64,000 bases of DNA from Nissolia schottii (taxonomy: Eukaryota; Streptophyta; Magnoliopsida; Fabales; Fabaceae). Both the position numbers and the translations under genes were made by a program. Where the stretch lies: NCBI GenBank assembly GCA_003254905.1, contig QANU01021212.1, forward strand, positions 666,041 to 730,040, given 5' to 3'. Below, one piece after another: positions 49,380-60,401 of this stretch. The notes under the pieces are model-generated. The model was not told where the DNA came from. It was given only the letters and a program-made list of their open reading frames with translations, and made no database searches. Numbering within the stretch: the stretch's first letter is position 1; each line of letters starts with the position of its first letter.

Positions 49380-49858
49380 CGGCCATAGATGCACAAGGAG
49401 CGACGAGAGATGAACGCGCAAAAGCAAGACAAAAGGAATCAAAAAATAGAAGCTAAGGAAGCTAAGCAACAGCGACAGCAAGGAGGGAAGACGCGGGGGG
49501 CGCGGAGGCAGATCGTGATGGCAGCAAAAAAACAGGTCGCGGAGCCGCGGAAAGACAGATCGCTGCGGAGCAGAGACGGCGGAGACAGGGCGCGGGCGCG
49601 GGCGCGGAGGCGCTGCTGAGCAGAGGCGGCGGAAGCAGGGCGCGGGGGCCAGACCGGGAAACGCGGAGACCGCGTGAGAGGGTCACAGAGCGGGGAGGCG
49701 CGGGTCAGGGAGGATGAGCCGCGAGAGGAGACGCGGGACAGGGAGGTGGCGCGGCGGAGCTCCGGGAGGGGCGGCCAGAAGAGAAGAGATGAAGGGGAAA
49801 GAAGAGATGAAGGAGATGAAATGGTTTGGAGGCTAGGATTTAACTGAACCTGATACCT
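49380..49858 (-). mobile_element. GC-rich leader/internal region of the short-LTR retroelement
   Basis: On the minus strand, directly after the LTR at 49859-49984, 'aggtatcaggtt' resembles the initiator-Met primer site (TGGTATCAGAGC). It is followed by C/T-rich leader and a strongly GC-rich tract (about 49490-49790). Its composition is quite unlike anything else in the window. Frames in it (49389-49619, 49462-49686) are Arg/Ala/Pro-rich on both strands and look like composition artefacts. It may be captured foreign or gene-derived sequence inside a retroelement. Confidence 0.45.
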
Positions 49859-49984
49859 TGTAAGAGGAAATTATCCTCTACACATGTGAGAGATGTTTAT
49901 TGATATATTTATAGAGTACAATGTAATGATAATAAATAATGGAAATAATAATAGAAGAAATATAAAGGGAATTATTTCCTAACA
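49859..49984 (-). mobile_element. 126-bp LTR of a TRIM or short-LTR copia element
   Basis: On the minus strand the LTR runs from TGTTAGGAAATAATTCCC (49984) to ...TTTCCTCTTACA (49859). It has TG...CA ends, a TATA-like CTATAAATATAT, and the family resemblance described for 54512-54614. Only one LTR is seen, so the element is incomplete or has lost its partner. Confidence 0.65.
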
Positions 49985-50309
49985 AAAGTAAAATTGTGAA
50001 ATTTGAATTCTTTAAAGTGACGATATCCCATTATTAATAAAATGAAAATTGATCTCGGTTATCACTTTATTGATTTAAAGGTGAAAGGGAGATCATTACT
50101 TTAAATAGATCATTGTTTAAAATTGTATACGAGCGATTACTTTATTAATTCAAGGATTATAAAACCTTTCAATTTTTTAAAGTGAGATTTTCACTTTAAA
50201 ATATTCAAATCTTTAACACAATTAGTTTTGTTTTATTCAACGAAAAAGAAAATGAAAAATTATAACCGCTCATGGAGGATTCCTATATAATCATTTTAGA
50301 GAAGAGGTT

Positions 50310-51035
50310 GGAACCCTATAGGAAGCTTTTCTAAAATGACTAAATTCATTAACCAAGGTCCCAACTTTAGCTAAAAAATCAGCACAAGAGATACTCTCAC
50401 AAAGAGTGTGACAAAGAGAAATATCCTAGTCGCGAGAAAGCCAATCTCTAATATCTGTTACAATCGAATGATGCAAAATGGTAGGTGAAATTCGTGGTAT
50501 CACAATCCATAACAAGATGCACGACCTCCATAGAATCACACTCACACAAGATGCGACGAAAAGACGATGTAACAAAGTAACCAATTCCGATAACAAGTTC
50601 CTCGAGATCCCCACACTAGCATGCATGGCAAAGAGCCAAACACCATGTCAATCGCGGAAAAGACCACTGAAGCCAGCAAGGCCTGAGTTCCAAAGGAGCT
50701 CCCATCAACATTGATTATCACAACATTTTCAGGGGGCCAAATTCACCGAACAATGTTGAGAGAAACTTGACGCGCAGAGATAACATTGTCGAGAGCTAAC
50801 AAATCAAAGATAATATGATTACAAATGTACTGCAGAGGCCAACAAATATTACTAATCACATCCGAATTACATATGCACGCTACAACCACCACAAAATACA
50901 ACAATAAAGGGCCAAGCTTGTGTTAGAAAGCGAAGACCTAACCCAAGAAACATGATTCATATCAAAAAGGAAAGTCTGAGGAACACCAAAACTAGCCCAA
51001 ACCACACGTATTGGAGACAGTCCCGAAAGCATTGA
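50310..51035 (-). pseudogene. LINE-type RT C-terminus with RNase H-like domain, decayed
   Basis: On the minus strand, combining frames, the region reads LRLSPIRVVWASFG...MNHVSWVRSSL near 50930-51030, a spacer with stops, then PPENVVIINVDGSSFG near 50700-50745 (the NVDGSS of plant RNase H-like domains). It continues with ISRNLLSELVTLLHRL near 50560-50610, CECDSMEVVHLVMDC near 50500-50545, and CADFLAKVGT near 50345-50380. These are the ordered motifs of the RVT_3/RNase H-like domain found at the end of plant non-LTR retroelement ORF2. Several frameshifts and stops rule out function. Confidence 0.75.
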
Positions 51036-53246
51036 ATTATGGTAATTAGTTGGTACAGGGGAACGAATACTCTAGTATTAAAATTTTACACGACCTAATT
51101 AATTATATGCAGATGTTTTCATTGAACCTCACATTAAGGCCCTACCTTAATTGTAAAAAAGCTTATATATAATAAATTAAGTCATGTAAAATTTTCATAC
51201 AAGAGGATTCCGTTTTAGTAAGGTCATTGAAAATTTATACATAATAACCAAGTCTTGCAGAAGAAAATAAATTCCCAAAATGATAGGCAAATTAAAGCTC
51301 CACTTTTATACCAGCCAAATTAAAGTACATTTATTGCTATATCTATCGGTCCCGTTATAAATTAGAAAAGCATGATCATCAAGGCGTACGTAGATTATTG
51401 CTTTTTTTGGTGCGGAGTTTATGCTAAAAAGTGCATTATACGCAAGTTAACTACGGGCTATTTACACCAAAGTATAGAGCTTACGTGCATGCATGCACTG
51501 AGTATATGGAACAAAAATAGCAATTCTGTAAACATATTTATTTCTTAAGAGCTAAATTATCATCACTTTCTATACACTAAAAAATCATCATCAATCACTG
51601 CTCGTGCGTATAAGTTCATCATGGTATTTGGATTCAAATCTCAATTGCATCCCTTTGAGATGATGGTATATAATTGATTTATAAAGTAACTTTATTTTGT
51701 GTGAATTTTAGTCTAGCACTTATAGGAATTCATTCTCTCTTTTTTAATTAAACCTGAAAAATCACATTAATTATGTGACATTTGTTATCCAATTCCTTAC
51801 ACAAGTGCCCTATATTTCCTACCAAAAGTAGCGACATAATTAGCTAACTAAAAATACCACCAAAAACTTATGATTATCAATGAATAAACATAATAAAAAT
51901 GAAAATGAGATCAAAAGGAAATTAAAAGGGGAAAATCATGATATCCCTCCTTCACTCTCAAGACCCGTTTAGATAAACACAATTTTTGTCTTTTTTTATT
52001 CTTTTTTAAAAATACTTTTCAAAATACTTAAAATAAAAAAAAGACAAAATAATTTATTTATATTTTTTAAAAATATTTTTTTGTGATAAACTCATTTTAA
52101 CTTTTATAACCAAATGGGCTCTCATTAGTTTTCAATTTTTTTTATATGCTTCCAATCTATTATTACTTTGTCCTTCACTTAAGTGCAACAGTACCTTACC
52201 CTTGTGAAATAGTTCCCTAGATTGCTTTGCCGATAGAAAATATAGATTGCACATTCCCCACCCCTCTTTATTTAGTTGCAATTCACTCAAAACCAGCATG
52301 GATCTTTCCTTGCACCCAATCATCTCTTTTATTTATTTATTTTTCCTTTTTTCCCCTCTTCTACCAGCTCATGTAATTAGAGGAAAGAGAGAGAAAGTGA
52401 TCTTATACATTTCTCCAATGCATCTAGAACGTTAAGGAGAGTAGTAATAATAAGCATAATCATACATGATTCCAGATTTGACAATCGACATTATGATCCT
52501 AATTTTTTTATCTTTATTTCTAAGGAACTTCCATTGGGGAAAGGGTCTACCTCTCCCATATATTCCTCACATTCATTGAAAATAGAATTAATGATATTGG
52601 TACACATTTAAGAAATCAATCTATCGATATTAGGGACATCATGTGTGAATAGTAAGGATCGCTTAGGTAGAGAATCCAACCAGAACCTATAAATAACGGT
52701 TATTAATTACAATATTTTAAATTTTCATTCATTAGCATAAATTTCTCACTATTTACACATAAAAATGCTAGTAAAGTCACTCATAGAAATTTTTTAATAA
52801 AAATTAATTAATTAATATATTTCTTGATATACGTCTAAATATAATTATGTAATACTTTTTTTTATATATTTATATATTATTTTTGTCCCCGTTAAATAAA
52901 TAAATTTTCTAAATGGGTGACTTAATTAATTGGTGCAGTGTAATGTACACAAATTACAGAAGTTGAAAATATGGTATATTTTCAAAAAGGTACACTAAGC
53001 TGTCAAGTGATGAGGTTTGATATGAAAAGGGCATGTTCACACACAGAGACACATTTCAAAACCCTCCCCCCTAGCTACCATATTTCTTATCTTACAACCC
53101 TGACCTTGATCCACCAAATCCAACTTGTAAAATCAAATCTCCCCCCAAAGTCCTCTCATCTACCCTTAACTTCTTATTCCCTCCACACCTTCCTGCAGCT
53201 CCTATGCTTCCCCTTCTCACCCTTTGCCACCTCCTCCTCTTGCACC
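51036..53246. promoter_or_regulatory. Gene-free region and upstream region of the CLE gene
   Basis: No gene is seen to about 52970. Frames at 52132-52323 and 52247-52435 have no domain. From 52971 an open frame runs without stop into the CLE ORF, but its 92 codons show no domain and the family starts at the signal peptide, so it is treated as 5' leader. Pyrimidine-rich sequence at 53130-53240 fits a plant 5' UTR. Confidence 0.4.
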
Positions 53247-53597
53247 ATGTCCCTCAAAATCTCCCAAGTATTCCACATTCTCCTTTGCCTCTCCCTAATT
53301 TTGTTACTCTTCCATGAGTATCATAATCTCAAGTCCAAGATCAACATTAAGAGACAAATCACACAACATTCTACTCACACATTAATGCCCTCTTATCATC
53401 ATCATCACCACCATTTAATCAATAGAAAAGTTCTAGCTAGCAAATTTGACTTCTCTCCTTTCTTCAAGCATCATCATCATCATCGTCGTCATCAACACTT
53501 GTCACCAAATCAGGCCCCTTCCGATGCGGAGATCGATCCGCGTTATGGGGTTGAGAAGCGCCGCGTGCCTACCGGTCCGAATCCGTTACACCATTGA
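53247..53597 (+). CDS. CLE: CLE peptide hormone precursor
   Basis: A single-exon precursor of 116 aa. Residues 5-22 (ISQVFHILLCLSLILLLF) form a hydrophobic signal sequence. The middle is variable and contains two His clusters (around 50-56 and 74-80). The C-terminus reads EIDPRYGVEKRRVPTGPNPLHH, whose last 12 residues are a canonical CLE motif, with the two prolines (positions 4 and 7 of the motif) that are hydroxylated in this family. The precursor ends exactly at the motif, as is usual. The motif equals that of Arabidopsis CLE8 and differs by Thr for Ser from CLE12; the flank DPRYGVEKR resembles CLE12/13. The mature peptide should be secreted and perceived by CLV1/BAM-type receptor kinases. 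The specific role (vascular, root, embryo or nodulation-related) cannot be told from sequence. In-frame upstream ATGs exist, but 53247 (context CACCATGTC) gives the expected signal peptide. Confidence 0.93.
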   Translation: MSLKISQVFHILLCLSLILLLFHEYHNLKSKINIKRQITQHSTHTLMPSYHHHHHHLINRKVLASKFDFSPFFKHHHHHRRHQHLSPNQAPSDAEIDPRYGVEKRRVPTGPNPLHH

Positions 53598-54511
53598 TGG
53601 AATTGAAGCCTCAAATTTGAAGACAAAGGGTTGAGAATCATGAAAAAGAATGGTTTACTAGTGTGGAAAGCTTTTGATATTGATATTTAACATGGGTGAG
53701 ATGCTACTAAATCCTTTTTGTTTTTGTTAATTAACTTCTTTTTTGCTCTTTTATATTATGGACTGATTTGTTGATATTGAAACATGAAAAGAAGAATTGA
53801 CCTTCTTATATTTGGTATGATATATATACATGATCATATTATATTCCCAGCAGTTTGAGACATATTGTACATGTATTAATTAAGTTCATTGATTTATTCC
53901 CGACTTATAAAAAAATATGAAAAATACTATATACCATTGGCACTTTTAGATTTTCAGTGCATTTTTTTTTGGTGATCACCATGCATGATTTGTTTATCTA
54001 TTTTTATATATTATTTAAATTTCGTCAATGTATAATGATTCATGAAAATAAGAAAAAGTCATTATTATTGTTGATCTGATGTGTTGGTGAGTGATCTTAA
54101 AGAACAAAACACATGAGTAGTTGTAACGGCACGGCACAAATTGGAATGGAATGGAATGGAATGATAGTATATTCTTTGTGGTTGGAATTGGAGCATAATA
54201 ATGATATAAATATGATGAGTTTGATTAGTGTAAAAGCATAGGTTTCTTCTTTGAATTAATAAAAAACACTATTGCGTCACACTGCACGTGATCATGGCCC
54301 TGGTGGACACCTCATGTATCAGGGAAATGAGTCCATATATGTTTTTGTATTTGTTTCAATGTTTTTATAAAAAATTTCATATTATATAATCTAAACATAA
54401 ATTTCTTCCTTCAAATCTTGCTAACATGTAGTAATTAAATTATGCATACCTAGTGAATAATGCGCTTCCTTTTCCCTTTTTTTTTACTCTCTCTCTCTTT
54501 CTCATTTTATA

Positions 54512-54626
54512 TGTTAGGAAATAACTTTCCTTTATTATTTACTATTATTGTATTACACTATAAATATCTCAATACACCTCTCTCACACTGCGGTGACTAT
54601 TCACAACTCATACATTGTATCAGAGC
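54512..54626 (+). mobile_element. LTR plus primer-binding site, same family as 49.9 kb
   Basis: The LTR 54512-54614 starts TGTTAGGAAATAACTTTCC and ends CTCATACA. It has a TATA-like CTATAAATATCTC and the same 'cacctctctcaca' region as the copy at 49859-49984. It is followed at once by TTGTATCAGAGC, which matches the plant initiator-Met primer site (TGGTATCAGAGC) apart from the second G. No coding region or second LTR follows, so only a 5' end remains. Confidence 0.75.
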
Positions 54627-56439
54627 TGTAATAGAACTTAGCGTGGGATTGATGCCAAATTGTTTATTGTAATAGAAATAGAAATAGAAAAATATATATA
54701 TATATAACCCTACATGCCTAAATTAGGTGCCATGATATAGGATGAACCGTTTATGTTTTTCTTTTGGGGCTCATGATTTCGCATCTTTTACTAAGAATTT
54801 GCTATTTTCACTGTGTAGCATTACTGTATAATGAATGATACATGGAATTGTAAATAAAAAGAAAGGCAAAAGCTCTATGTTTGTTAAAAATAAAAATATT
54901 TTGTTTCAGCAATTTCTTTCCTAGCATTTCAATAAAGTTTTAATATCACACTCAATTTCAATAATTAATGAAGACAATTAATCGATATGGCTCTAGGGTG
55001 GTTGTTTTGTACTCAAACATCATCCAAATCAATGTAGCCATTGAATGCTTGGGGACAAATTACGCATCTTGTTCTAGTATGCGGGTTAAAATATTTTATT
55101 ATTAAACCAATTTTAGTGGCTTAAAAATGAGCAATTATAGCTAAAGGAGAAAAATGCAAAGTCACTGCAGATTAAATGCAGTAGTGTTGGTGGCTTCTAG
55201 AAATTGAGAAATTGACGGTGTTGACGGATTTAAAGGGTGACATTGAAATTTTATTAAAACATTAGCCAAAAAATGAAGATGAACTAAAATAATGGACAAA
55301 TTGAAATCTCATTAAAATGCGAGAATATGAGGGATGGAAATAGTGGTTTTGCCTAAAAGAAACTAACTTCTATCTTTGCCTTTGTCTCAATAGATATCTC
55401 TCCCCCGCCAAGAAAAAAAGTCTGTTTAATCATTTAGAATCTAATGATCCAAAGTTTCTTTCACCCTTTTTGGTCAATTATTACTCACCATTTCTTCCTT
55501 CCCAAGTCACAACCCACAATTGCTTCTTCCTCATTTGATTTCTTTAACTTTATGACTTACAATCCTTCCGAGATGCCATGATAGTCTTTTATATATGGTC
55601 TACTTAGTTATGAATAAATGTACCATACAATGATGGCTTAATTAAAAGTTAAATATAAACTTGAGCTTTTATCAACAAGGGGGTGTTAGTCCTGGTAAAA
55701 AGGGCCCGTCTTTTAAATATGCAGTCCTAATTATGATGGCAAAACTCAATGAGTTTAATTAGCTTAAAAAAAATTCAAAAATAAAAAGTTCTAGTGGAGA
55801 ATGGATAAAAGCATATAAGTGGTGGGCAAAACATTAATTTGGAACCAATGGCATAATAATTAATTAAAATGAGGTTATTCCTAACTCAAGTCATTTCTTG
55901 GTTAAAGTATCCCTAGCTTGGAGTTGTGTATAATTTTATGGAGATTTCCCCACCGTCACAGAAATTTGGAGATTTCATCTTATTTGGTTGCCAGGTTCAT
56001 GTGCTGCTTGCTACCCACTGGCAATTGTCTTGATAACTTGGAAAAGTGATATCTCAATTTTAATAATGCAATGGGAACCCAAAAATGAAATTAATACCAG
56101 CAAAGGCCAAAGTTTCTTTATGGTTCTTGAATACTCTTGTGCTTAACATATGTATTTCTTTATGTAGGAACTTCATTTGTAGTGTGCAACACAAATCCTG
56201 TTTTGGTGTTCGATTAGTAATTAGCGTGTTGTGCTATATGTTGTGAACATTAAAATGACCTCATTCGAATATGATAGAACTGAAAGTATATTTACAGTAA
56301 TAATAATAAAAGTGATTTCTCACGTGTTTTTTTTTATGAAATAAATATTATTTTTTTATTAAATTTATCTATTTCTAATAATTTTTAAAGTTAACTTCAT
56401 CAAATTTTTTCATTATTTCATGTTTTATATGCATGATTG

Positions 56440-56700
56440 TAACAATTTTTCCATTAGTTAAATCATTGAAAGAGCTAACTTGTAAGAGGTTTAGAAATTT
56501 TCAGACCATTTGAACTTACAATGCACCTCTTCACAAATATTGTATTAAAAAATATTTATTTATCACATTAGATCATGTAACACATATAAGTCATATTAGA
56601 TCGTGAAATGATAATAAAATTCAATGAATTTAGCTCTAAAAATTATTGAAAATGGACAAATTTAATAGAGGTATTTATCCTATGAGACATGTGAGAAACC
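56440..56700. repeat. Dispersed AT-rich repeat, copy 2
   Basis: Same orientation as and clearly similar to 295-560, with the shared words 'aatgcacctctt', 'tattaaaaaatat', 'attagatcatgtaac' and 'gctctaaaaattattgaaa'. It is non-coding. Confidence 0.5.
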
Positions 56701-56732
56701 ACCTAATAATAACTCATTTGTGTTCTATTTAA

Positions 56733-57000
56733 GGTAGCTTTTGGTAAGTGTATTGAGACAAAAAATATGAAAACATTGACGACAAAAATATGTTTAGAGA
56801 AAAAGACAAAAACATAAAACGTAATATTATATTTGTCTCAAGATAATTTTTTATCTAATTTTAGTACATCCAAAAAATGAAAAATACAAAAAAAATACAT
56901 GTTTGATGATTTTTAAGCTAATTTATGTACCTCTAAAATGAAGAGACACAAGGATGTGTCTCTATTATCCTTACGTTTCTGTGTTTCTTACAAAACTGTT
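56733..57000. mobile_element. MITE copy related to 879-1139, inverted
   Basis: Starts GGTAGCTTTTGGTAAG and ends CTTACAAAACTGTT, a degraded version of the 11-bp TIR. The reverse complement aligns along its length with 879-1139, with the shared words 'ttatcttgagacaaata', 'ttttatgtttttgtct' and 'gatgtac(t/a)'. There is no ORF. Confidence 0.55.
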
Positions 57001-58394
57001 AATATAAGTCACTTGATTGCACTTCACTCTTGGTATTAGACTCATTCATTAAACAAATAACAAGTCCTTTTTCTTCTTAGTCATATGATCATTAAACATT
57101 TTTGTGGCTGCTAGCTCTTTATATATGGTGCTTGGTTTTCTTCCTGTTATTTTAGTTTTCATTGTGGTTCTATATTGCACTACGTTGCATCTCTATCTAT
57201 CTAATGGTTTGCGCTCCAATCTACCAAAAACAAAAAATAAATGATACCATAAATATTTATATTTTATGTGTACTGTACATAAAATTGTTATTTTTGCTCA
57301 TGATTTTTATTTTATATTTCTCATGGGCAAGTAATAATGGTATTACTCATGTTGACATGCGTAAAATTTGGAATAGCCATCATTCAGATTTTTCACGTGT
57401 AAAATCATCACAAGCAACCATATATTCAGGTTGGCATCTCTGAGTTACGCTCACTCATTGATGATGATAAGCAGCCAATAACTTGATAACGTATTATAGC
57501 ATATGAAACACCCTAGCTAACTGTTTACCCGTACGTAGTAAGCAATGCTCACTAGGTTGTTTGCTATCTGATCGGAATACTTTAGTCCGTAATTATCTTT
57601 TGGAAAATAGTGGTTGCTTAAGAAAATAAGGACCCATTTCAAACTTTGCACTTGTGTTACATCAATACTGAAATAGAGCCATGTGTTGGAAATAAACAAA
57701 TATAATAACAAAGCGGATAACATTATGATAAGTAGAACAGGCAATATACATCCATGGGGTCCACCATACAAAGTCATGTCACTGTATACATAATATGTAC
57801 ATAGATCAAAGTATCATCTACAGAATCCCAAAATATACAGCATCAAAATACAAGGACTACTGGAATGCTACTCAGTACGTCCTTGACAAAAGTCTAAACA
57901 GCTATCTCTCTAAGCTCCTCCAATCCTAGCCGCTCATGGTTCAGCGGGCGGCTCGTCAGCATCATCAAAACAAGACTCATCTTCTTCGGTACCTGAAGTC
58001 ATAAAATAGTGGGGAATGAGAACGGTAGGTCCTCAGTGGAATAACTTTAGTTCCTGAGTCGTGTATCATATTATGTCGGACTTCAGGCCGCTCAGAGATC
58101 TCTAGGTGAACATATATACTAAACAGCCTATCATTTATTATCTGGCCTATCTGAACGGCTTTATCAGCATTATTATGTGACATGGGAACTACTCTTGCTT
58201 ACTACGTTCTCGTGCTGATTAGCAATTCGGCATATACAAAACCGTCTCGAGCGTGCTCTTGACGGTACGACATAACAGCAGATTATTTATTCAAATCAGA
58301 CTAAATAACAGCATAAAATCAGAATATCTTCAGCATAACAGATTCACTCAAATATGCATCACAGAATCATCCAATACAGACATAACAGAGTTCA

Positions 58395-58535
58395 GCAGAA
58401 TACATGCAGCAGAATCATCAGCGTAACACGTTTAACAGAATACAGCAGAATAACAGAATAAAACAGCATGACAGAATATAACAGCATAGCAGCACATAAC
58501 AGCGTAACAGAATACAGCAGCATAACAGAATAGGT
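58395..58535 (-). repeat. ACAGMATA-type short tandem array inside the solo LTR
   Basis: The words ACAGAATA, ACAGCATA, ACAGCGTA and GCAGAATA alternate about fifteen times across roughly 140 bases. The array creates Leu/Cys-rich artefact frames on the minus strand. Confidence 0.75.
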
Positions 58536-59266
58536 GTTATTCCCACCATAGTAATGTCCTCTTTGACACTAGTATGACGGAATAACCTCACACCCTCAGT
58601 ATAGGCCGACACTGTCCAGACCTTACTGCGGTGGGCTTCCACCTGCCGTGTGCCCCCTCGGGACCCCTCGACAGTGGGCGGATATTGTACCCCCACCTAA
58701 GCTTGCCCCCTTTCGACAATGCATAGGCGTGGTAACCGCACACCCCCAGGTATGCCCTCTCGACACCACCTGTGGCGGGCTTCCACATTCAGGATGCCTA
58801 GACCTCCTGAAGTGGGATCATAGCGGCTCACGTGATCACGGCCTTTCAGCATAGGCATATAGCCTTTTCAGCATGTGGCATATAGCCATATTTCAGCAGC
58901 ATTGGGCATTGGCCCTTATTCAGCAGCATTGGGCATTGGCCCTAATTCAGCAGCATTAATGGTACCTGCAGCATGGCATACTAGTTTCCCTATGGTTCAT
59001 TTCAGCATAATTACTTATCTCAGAGTTTCTTATCATGTCTTTAACTAAGTATATCACAGATGCATGTAAGCTATCAAGATCCTCACAGATTTTATTGCAG
59101 AAGCATGTTTAACATATTTATTTCACGTACAGCATATCAATCAGAGCAATAGCATGGAATACTAGAATATGTGTTTTAGGAAGGTTCCATAAACTCTTCT
59201 AATCTTAGATCGATCCAGCAGAATTACGGTTTCATTCAACTGCTGAAGCCGCAGCATTTAACCAGG

Positions 59267-59361
59267 TAGCGCGCCGCTCAGCGAGCCGCTCAGCGCTCCG
59301 CTCAGCGAGTCGCTCAGCGCGCCGCTTAGCGCTGCGCCTAGCGCTGCGCTTAGCGCGCTCT
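59267..59361 (-). repeat. GC-rich GCTCAGCG tandem array inside the solo LTR
   Basis: About nine units of (C)CGCTCAGCGMG or its GCGCTTAGC variant run in tandem over 95 bases, strikingly G+C-rich within an AT-rich region. The two-unit phrase 'cagcagcattgggcattggccct' also repeats just upstream (58896-58945). Confidence 0.8.
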
Positions 59362-60401
59362 GTCGACCTGCAGACCTAATTCAGGGCTTTTCTCTCTTTT
59401 CTCTTCCTATCATCCATGAAACTTGCCTAAGCTTTTCATACATCTTTACCACATAATAATTCTACCTAATCCAAATCATAGAACTCTTTAGAATCATTTT
59501 CTAAGCCTATCATAATTTCTAACATCATTAAACAAACATACACATGCATTCAAACATAATCACATACATACACATAAACTCATCTAACCATAAAAAGGGA
59601 TTAGGAAACTAGAGTTACCCACTTTGGCTAACTTCTTGATAATTAAAGAAAGGTGAAATCAAGCCTTGCTTGCTTGCTTGGCTTTCTTGACCTAAAAATG
59701 AAAACATGAACATAATTAGGCCAAACATAGGTTATGGAAGATTAGGGTGTTAGAACTTGTGAGCTTGGCTTCTTTTTGGAGAAAACTTCCTAACCTTAAG
59801 GCTAGCTTACCTTCTTGATTACTTGGAGAGTGAATTAAGGTGATAGAAGGCAAGGATGATGATGGTTTTAATGAAACCTTGCTTATGGAGCTTTAGGTTT
59901 TTGGAAAACTTAGAAAGATGAAATGAAAGGCTTTTGGTGTGTGTGGCTTTCGTGGGGAAAGAGGGCTGCCCGAGGGTTTTAATCCCTTTGGCCCTAGAGT
60001 CTTCTTATGTTTCCCTGTGTAGTTTTGATCGTCTTCGTTCATTAACTATTTATGTCCGAACGTTCTTAAAATATTTCGGACATACCGTTGTGACCTATAA
60101 ATTTTCCTTATTCCTATTTAAATTTTTCTTGAAATATTCTCACATTATTTTCATATTAGTGTATTTTACAGACTCCTTTGAGTCACCCTTAAGTTCTAAA
60201 AATAGCCTAATACTAACTCAAACGTCTCCAAACGTCACGAGATCGCAAAATTATTATTTTTAACTAATACGATAGACATTAAGTAAATTCTGTGAATTTT
60301 ATTCCATTTTATTCCATTTTTATCTCATCTTTTCCTTATTAACATATTTTTAATTATTTATTCAGCGGAATTTTAGCGAAGGAAAAACTTGGGTTGTTAC
60401 A

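Larger units (their letters stand above)
53598..57503. other. Gene-free region downstream of the CLE gene
   Basis: The CLE 3' UTR lies in the first few hundred bases. 54146-54165 is a GGAAT tandem of about four units. The remainder is AT-rich with the LTR fragment and repeat copies listed separately. No further gene is supported; frames such as 57162-57443 have no domain. Confidence 0.4.
57504..60401 (-). mobile_element. Probable solo LTR of a Ty3/gypsy (Tekay/Del-like) element, 2.9 kb
   Basis: The 5-mer GCATA flanks the block (57499-57503 and 60402-60406). On the minus strand it starts TGTAACAACCCAAG and ends GGGTGTTTCA, so it has TG...CA ends. TGTAACA(A/C)CCC starts are typical of Tekay/Del LTRs. 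In the same direction a transcript-like leader follows (about 59950-59600), with a splice-like GGTAAGC near 59806 and a TTTTTAG acceptor near 59690. No gag-pol motifs were found and neither end is repeated inside, so a solo LTR formed by recombination is the simplest reading. The minus-strand orientation rests on the TGTAACA end and the leader-like region. Confidence 0.65.

Noticed and set aside
49389-49686. Arg/Ala-rich and Ser/Pro-rich frames on opposite strands
   Set aside because: Both come from the same GC-rich repetitive tract; no start context or domain.
58418-58854. Frames in the ACAGMATA array and neighbouring CCCCTCG-rich stretch
   Set aside because: They lie inside the probable solo LTR and reflect short tandem repeats.
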